Shown in pieces: positions 59,702-64,000 of a DNA stretch of 64,000 nt. Each line of letters starts with the position of its first letter. Positions within the stretch are counted from its first letter, which is position 1. Below the pieces are notes generated by a model. That model saw nothing but the letters and a program-made list of their open reading frames with translations. It was not told where the DNA came from and did no database searches. A program made the translations under genes and the position numbers. Source of the stretch: Hymenobacter glacieicola (GTDB lineage: Bacteria; Bacteroidota; Bacteroidia; Cytophagales; Hymenobacteraceae); the NCBI RefSeq assembly GCF_014640315.1, contig NZ_BMGS01000014.1, positions 1 through 64,000 of the forward strand. The letters are read 5' to 3'.

Positions 59702-62194
59702 TTAAGCCCGGCCTTCGCGCAGGTCGGCTGCAAAAAGTTTAATCGCCGTAGGCATGTCCCCGGTCTGTCTGAACTTGTCGAACAGCTTTACCTTTTCGGT
59801 TTCTTCGGTGGTGTAGGTCACGTATTCCTCTTTGGAAACCTCGATGGCATACACCTTCGACACGACCCCGCCCAAGCTGATGAATACCTCCGTGTAGCGG
59901 CCCCGCGTGGCCTTATTGTCCCGGTTGATGGAGAGCACCAGGTCTTTTTCTTTGGGCGTGAGCGAGAGCAGGGCCTGTATCTCCTCGAAGCGGCTCATGA
60001 ACTTGCGCTGGTCGAGCAGAATTTTGCAGTCCGAGTTATTGATGATGGCGTCCTTGACAATCTCGTTGCCGATGATGTCGTCGATTTCTTGCGTGACCAC
60101 GATGGCCTCCCCGAAGAACTTGCGCACCGTCTTGAACAGGTACTTAATGTAGGCGGCCATGCCGGGCGTGGTCAATGCCTTCCAGGCCTCCTCAATCAGA
60201 ATCATTTTCCGCACCCCCTTGAGCTTGCGCATCTTGGAGATGAAGGTTTCCATGATAATGAGCGTGACTACCGGGAACAGGATGGGGTGGTCCTTGATGT
60301 TGTCCAGCTCGAAGACGATGAACGGGGCCTGCACCAGATCCAACTCCTGGTCGGAGTTGAGCAAGTAGTCGTACTCGCCGCCCCGGTAGTAAGGCTTCAG
60401 TACATAGAGGAAGTTGTCAATGTCGAAATCCTTCTCCCGTACCTTATCTTCTTCCAGCACTCTGCGAAAGGGCCCCTTCACAAACTCGTAGAACGAATTA
60501 AACCCGGGCTTAATGGCCGGGTTGGCATCCAGCATGACGTAGTACAAGCTCACGGCCGTGGAAAGTGACACGTACTCCGACTGGCTGACGGTCTCGTCGT
60601 CCTTCTTCCAAAGCGCCTGCAGCAGCGTTTTGATGCTTTCCTTCTTCTCCACGTCCAGCGCCCCGGAAATCAGGAAGGGGTTGAAGGCAATGGGCGCATC
60701 CTCCTCGTAGGTGAAGTACACGCCACCCACCAACTCACACAGCCCCTTGTAGGAGTTACCCGTGTCTACCAGCAGCACGTGGGCGCCCTGCTCGTAGTAC
60801 TGGCGCACCATGTGGTTGGTGAAAAACGACTTGCCCGAACCGGAGGGGCCCAGCACGAACTTGTTGCGGTTGAAGATGACCTGCCGCTTCATCGGCTCGT
60901 CGGAAATGTCCACCAGCACGGGCTTGCCGGTGAGGCGGTCGGAGAGCTTGATGCCTTTGGTGGCGCCGGTGCTGCGGTAGTTGGTTTCGCAGGCCCAGAA
61001 GCAGACCGCCTGCTCGATGAAGGTGTAGAAGGTTTCCTCCGAGGGGAAGTCGCCGGCGTTGCCCGGAATGCCGCCCCAATACAGGGCCGCAATGTCCACC
61101 GTGTTTTGCCGCGGCTTGCAGTTCATGGCGTTGAAGGCCGCGTTTACCATCTTGCGCACCTCCGTCAGGTAGTCCTCATTGCGGCCCCAGGTGAGCACAT
61201 TGCAATGAACCCGGGCCGGGCGGCGCTTCGTGGCTATCAGCTCGTTCAGGAACGAGTTATAGTATTCGTAGTTGATGGCGTTCTGCCGCGAGTAGAGGGA
61301 TAGCGAGTTGAGCCGGTCCTTCTTCTGCTCAAACATCTTAACCGTCTTGGCCGTGTTGTCCAAAAACACATACTGGTTCAGAATGTGGTTCGTGCCCAGC
61401 AGCAGCCCCAGCGGCGCGGCGAAGGAGATGGGGAAGTCCGAGTGAGCCGTGCTGTACTGCTCGTAGCGGATATCGGTTTCAACCGCACTTGGTAAATCGT
61501 CCAGGTTGGCCACCGAGAACATATTGCAGTACTCCGCTCCTACCTTCAGTCCGCCCGTCAGGTCCATGTCTACTTGCACGGCTTGGTCGGACAGGTCGAG
61601 CGAGAGGTACTTTTCCAGCAGGCCCGCCGCCTGCTCCGTCCCGGCCATCTCATCGGAGGTGAGCCGGTGCGACCTGATATAAGGTGCATTGGTTGGCCCT
61701 ACCCCTTCCAGCGTCCGCACGAACTGGCCGACGGTATCAAAGAAGGCTTCCAACTGCTTTGTATCCAGCATTTCCCTGGGCACGATGTTCCGGCGGGCCA
61801 GGAGGCCCGCCGTGCTGCCCCAATCGGGGCGCTCCGATGAGCATTTGGTAATGTAGAGGTAGCAGAAGTGGTTGAGGAACGGCCGCTCGTTGAAGTGCCG
61901 CTCGTAGGAAGCCGAGAGTAAGGTTCTTTCCGCCTCGAAGCCCGGCGCGTACTTGTCCTCCACGTACCAGTCCTGCTTGTGCACCACGCAGTGGTCGGGC
62001 AGCAGCCGAACCGCCTTCACGAAGGCCGCTTGCAGCTGCTCGTAGTCCTGGCGCGAGAGCGTGAAGATCTCCGGCAGCTCCAGGCGGAAGGCCACCGTCA
62101 CGTCCGCATTCTTCGAGATGAGACAATCCTTTTCAACCTTGTAAATCGGCTGCTTGGATTCCAGAGAAACAGAAGGGAGAACTTTGTTACTCAT
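59702..62194 (-). CDS. traG: Conjugation ATPase TraG (VirB4-like)
   Basis: An 830-residue VirB4-type ATPase starting at ATG 62194 (MSNKVLPSVSLESKQPIYKV). The N-terminal half is the TraG-specific domain. Walker A is in KFVLGPSGSGKSFFTNHMVR (about residue 450), and Walker B is in RKMILIEEAWKAL with the ATPase hallmarks FGEAIVVTQEIDDI near residue 700. It powers pilus assembly and DNA transfer at the inner membrane. It is the marker gene of Bacteroidetes-type conjugative elements, placed after traF. Confidence 0.95.
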   Translation of the reverse strand: MSNKVLPSVSLESKQPIYKVEKDCLISKNADVTVAFRLELPEIFTLSRQDYEQLQAAFVKAVRLLPDHCVVHKQDWYVEDKYAPGFEAERTLLSASYERHFNERPFLNHFCYLYITKCSSERPDWGSTAGLLARRNIVPREMLDTKQLEAFFDTVGQFVRTLEGVGPTNAPYIRSHRLTSDEMAGTEQAAGLLEKYLSLDLSDQAVQVDMDLTGGLKVGAEYCNMFSVANLDDLPSAVETDIRYEQYSTAHSDFPISFAAPLGLLLGTNHILNQYVFLDNTAKTVKMFEQKKDRLNSLSLYSRQNAINYEYYNSFLNELIATKRRPARVHCNVLTWGRNEDYLTEVRKMVNAAFNAMNCKPRQNTVDIAALYWGGIPGNAGDFPSEETFYTFIEQAVCFWACETNYRSTGATKGIKLSDRLTGKPVLVDISDEPMKRQVIFNRNKFVLGPSGSGKSFFTNHMVRQYYEQGAHVLLVDTGNSYKGLCELVGGVYFTYEEDAPIAFNPFLISGALDVEKKESIKTLLQALWKKDDETVSQSEYVSLSTAVSLYYVMLDANPAIKPGFNSFYEFVKGPFRRVLEEDKVREKDFDIDNFLYVLKPYYRGGEYDYLLNSDQELDLVQAPFIVFELDNIKDHPILFPVVTLIIMETFISKMRKLKGVRKMILIEEAWKALTTPGMAAYIKYLFKTVRKFFGEAIVVTQEIDDIIGNEIVKDAIINNSDCKILLDQRKFMSRFEEIQALLSLTPKEKDLVLSINRDNKATRGRYTEVFISLGGVVSKVYAIEVSKEEYVTYTTEETEKVKLFDKFRQTGDMPTAIKLFAADLREGRA

Positions 62195-62221
62195 AGGATA
62201 GAGTCCAACCAAAACCGGGCG

Positions 62222-62554
62222 CTAAGCGCGCCCGGTCCGGTCCTGGTTGAGTTGTTGGAATAAGCGACTTTGCCGATTCGTGATATACTTAGGCGACGAG
62301 CGCCGTGCACTGGCTTTCATCAACCCATGCTCCCCGTACTTGCGGTTCAGTGCAAACACCCCCGCCCACATTCCCCCGCCAGCGGCGAAGGTGAGGAGTA
62401 GTGTGAGCAGCAGAGGCACACCCAGCATGTAGAGGGTGACGAACAGAACGAACGTGAGGCTGATACCCGCGACCAGGAAATAAATGTTGTTTCCTACCAG
62501 GCCCTTAAATTCCACGGGCTTGTTAATGCCCCGGTTCAAATCGTAGTAGGGCAT
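62222..62554 (-). CDS. traF: Conjugative transfer protein TraF (DUF4133)
   Basis: A 110-residue membrane protein. The opening YYDLNRGINKPVEFKGLVGN and two helices (IYFLVAGISLTFVLFVTLYM, LLTLLLTFAAGGGMWAGVFA) match DUF4133/TraF, a VirB3-like component. The neighbours traE (upstream) and traG (downstream) are in the standard order. Confidence 0.9.
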   Translation of the reverse strand: MPYYDLNRGINKPVEFKGLVGNNIYFLVAGISLTFVLFVTLYMLGVPLLLTLLLTFAAGGGMWAGVFALNRKYGEHGLMKASARRSSPKYITNRQSRLFQQLNQDRTGRA

Positions 62555-62563
62555 ACCCGTAGC

Positions 62564-62875
62564 TTAGAGGAAAAAGGCCCGTACCACCGTGGCCACAATG
62601 ACCAGGAAAATCATGGAGCCAAACCACGACACGGCCGTTTTCTGCGTGTCCTGATCCCCGGAGTTCCACTTGCTATACACCTTGATAGCACCCACCAGGC
62701 CTAGCACCGCGCCGATAGCATACATCAGCTTGGTCAAGGGGTCGAAATAGCTCGTTACCTGCGTCGTGGCATCCTGGATGCCAGCAGTACCGTTGCCGCC
62801 CTGACCATACATTACACGGGCAGCCAGTACTAATGCGGCAGTAGAAAGCGTGCGGGCGATGCGTTGGTTCTTCAT
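62564..62875 (-). CDS. traE: Conjugative transfer protein TraE (DUF4134)
   Basis: A 103-residue protein with signal-like start and two helices (YAIGAVLGLVGAIKVYSKWN; MIFLVIVATVVRAFF), a typical DUF4134/TraE VirB2-like pilin. The GNGTAGIQDATTQVTSYFDP segment is diagnostic. It begins the channel part of the operon, 9 bases before traF. Confidence 0.9.
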   Translation of the reverse strand: MKNQRIARTLSTAALVLAARVMYGQGGNGTAGIQDATTQVTSYFDPLTKLMYAIGAVLGLVGAIKVYSKWNSGDQDTQKTAVSWFGSMIFLVIVATVVRAFFL

Positions 62876-62903
62876 GGAAAGGAAAAAATAGTGAAAGGAT
62901 TAA

Positions 62904-63791
62904 TCAGGTATCTGCGCCAAATAGGGCGCTTAATTCAGCATTGTTTTCTGCTACCCGGCCCGCCACCAGGCTAGCTAGAGTCGTTTCTCGAATAGCAGTC
63001 GGAATAGCGGGCCGGTTGCCCGCTTGGGCCTGCGCGATAAACTCCACCACTGAGGTCACTGTAAATAGCTGCTCAGTGGCGACAGGAACCACATCGCCAG
63101 GCGATGCGATGGGCTTTTGGAACGAATAAAGCATATCAGTCTCATTCACTGACTCTTGCTCATACGCCGTTTCAGCTTCTACGTGGTAAACGGGACTTGT
63201 AGTTTCAATATCAGTACCTATATTATTGGTTTTTTCAATAACCTTCTCCAGCTCTACTTGAGTTTTCTCCGTTGGCATTTCCATTGCCAACTGACGAGCC
63301 CGGGCGGCCAGGTGCTTGTCAACCTCATCCAGCGCTTCGGTGCGCTGCTCGTCATCCAGCGCGGCCGTATCCGTTTCCGTTTCGGCCCCACCGGCTGAAC
63401 CCGTCATCACCGCGGCTGCCTGGCCATCGTCCTGACCTGTTGCCGCCGCCGTGGAAGCCGGCAGCGACCCGTTTACTTCCGCTACCGCCTGCCCGTCGGG
63501 CAGATTCTGCACCGCGCCGGCTACGCCTTCCGGCGCTTCCACCAACTCCCTGGATTCCGTCGCCGTGGGCGTCGCCGCCACGAAAGCCGAGGTGGTACGC
63601 ACCAGCGGGGGCGGACCGGAGGCCGCAGCAGCTGGCCCCGCGCCGACGAACTGTGCCCCTCCCCCACCCTTCTGGGTAAAGAAGGACCCTATCTCTTGCC
63701 GGTAGTACAGAAAGCCCACTACCGCATAGTAGACTAGGACGAGCACCAGAACAAATAGGGCAAAGTCGCCCCAGGTATATTGGTTAAACAT
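62904..63791 (-). CDS. Membrane-anchored protein upstream of traE
   Basis: A 295-residue protein with one N-terminal membrane helix (FALFVLVLVLVYYAVVGFLY, residues about 10-29). It is followed by a long alanine/glutamate-rich, probably unstructured cytoplasmic region (EALDEVDKHLAARARQLAME, VEFIAQAQAGNRPAIPTAIR). Proteins of this layout sit directly before traE in many Cytophagales conjugative elements, but I know no function. The length and low-complexity middle suggest a linker or coupling factor. Same strand, 28 bases upstream of traE. Confidence 0.6.
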   Translation of the reverse strand: MFNQYTWGDFALFVLVLVLVYYAVVGFLYYRQEIGSFFTQKGGGGAQFVGAGPAAAASGPPPLVRTTSAFVAATPTATESRELVEAPEGVAGAVQNLPDGQAVAEVNGSLPASTAAATGQDDGQAAAVMTGSAGGAETETDTAALDDEQRTEALDEVDKHLAARARQLAMEMPTEKTQVELEKVIEKTNNIGTDIETTSPVYHVEAETAYEQESVNETDMLYSFQKPIASPGDVVPVATEQLFTVTSVVEFIAQAQAGNRPAIPTAIRETTLASLVAGRVAENNAELSALFGADT

Positions 63792-63818
63792 GAGGAAAAG
63801 GGGTTTGAAGGTGAGAGA

Positions 63819-63995
63819 TTACTTCTTGCCTTGACGCTGGCGCAGCTGCTTGCTAATGGCCTTTTGCACTTGCGGATCGTGCTTGTCGATAAACTGCTGA
63901 ATAAGATTGTACACAATATCCGGGGGCGTCGCGCCCCCGCCTACGATGGTTCCCAGAAGAAGCAAATACTGGTAGTGGCTATTTGTGAGCCGCAT
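63819..63995 (-). CDS. Small protein at the window edge, 58 aa
   Basis: A minus-strand frame from ATG 63995 gives MRLTNSHYQYLLLLGTIVGG, then a charged helical tail (LIQQFIDKHDPQVQKAISKQ) ending QRQGKK. It is 27 bases upstream of the membrane-anchored protein and in the same operon. It may begin further right, outside the window, in which case only its end is seen here. Function unknown. Confidence 0.5.
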   Translation of the reverse strand: MRLTNSHYQYLLLLGTIVGGGATPPDIVYNLIQQFIDKHDPQVQKAISKQLRQRQGKK

Positions 63996-64000
63996 TTGCG

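Noticed and set aside
1..64000. CRISPR arrays, tRNA and rRNA genes
   Set aside because: No regularly spaced direct repeats and no cloverleaf or rRNA-like sequence was seen on reading through. A computed search (tRNAscan, CRISPR finder) was not possible.

Overview
The window looks like accessory DNA (a plasmid or integrative conjugative element) from a moderately high-GC Bacteroidota, probably Cytophagales and Hymenobacter-like. The evidence is a Bacteroidetes-type conjugation operon (traE to traN order), very large RHS/LamG surface proteins, an OmpH-like lipoprotein and the amino-acid composition. The taxon is an inference, because the window holds no rRNA, tRNA or ribosomal-protein gene.

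Layout. (1) 0-2.4 kb: small plasmid-type hypothetical genes, some broken by amber codons. (2) 2.47-9.72 kb: a transposase-less unit with 38-bp terminal inverted repeats and a 5-bp target duplication (AACAT), the geometry of Tn3-family elements. It sits in a small gene and carries HxlR, NmrA-like, GNAT, EamA, Crp/Fnr, SMR and histidine-kinase cargo. A second inverted-repeat unit is nested inside its NmrA-like gene. (3) 9.7-16.4 kb: the 3' part of the interrupted gene, two paralogous small DNA-binding-like genes with a shared upstream motif, a related 369-bp MITE, an orphan 337-aa gene, a Fic toxin module and an XRE regulator. (4) 16.6-25.2 kb: a CoiA-like nuclease/coiled-coil locus with a frame switch, an HExxH protein, and an operon of a caspase-Ski2-like helicase fusion plus an alpha/beta hydrolase. 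(5) 25.4-31.3 kb: a tight seven-gene operon (nucleotidyltransferase-like, XRE-ImmA/IrrE, Zn-ribbon-like, radical SAM, DPPW methyltransferase, ASCH, P-loop kinase) meeting a tyrosine recombinase tail to tail. This is the best candidate for an undescribed defence or nucleotide-modification system. (6) 32.6-47.1 kb: an RHS polymorphic-toxin island with a cognate immunity gene and lipoproteins. (7) 47.4-53.8 kb: transposon remnants, a second Fic module, a DUF849-like enzyme and a frameshifted kinase. (8) 53.8-64 kb: the conjugation operon traE-F-G-(I-like x2)-lipoprotein-J-K-M-N on the minus strand, entering from beyond the right edge.

How the parts may work together. The type IV secretion/conjugation genes, two VbhA/VbhT-like Fic modules and a shared basic C-terminal tail (K/R-R-R-G-P-x-L/F) on both Fic toxins and a neighbouring unknown protein suggest cargo that could move through the conjugation machinery; this is inference. 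Regions 4 and 5 together resemble a defence island with an integrase at its edge. Regions 1-3 are heavily scarred by insertion, frameshift and nonsense mutation, as expected of mobile-element landing ground.
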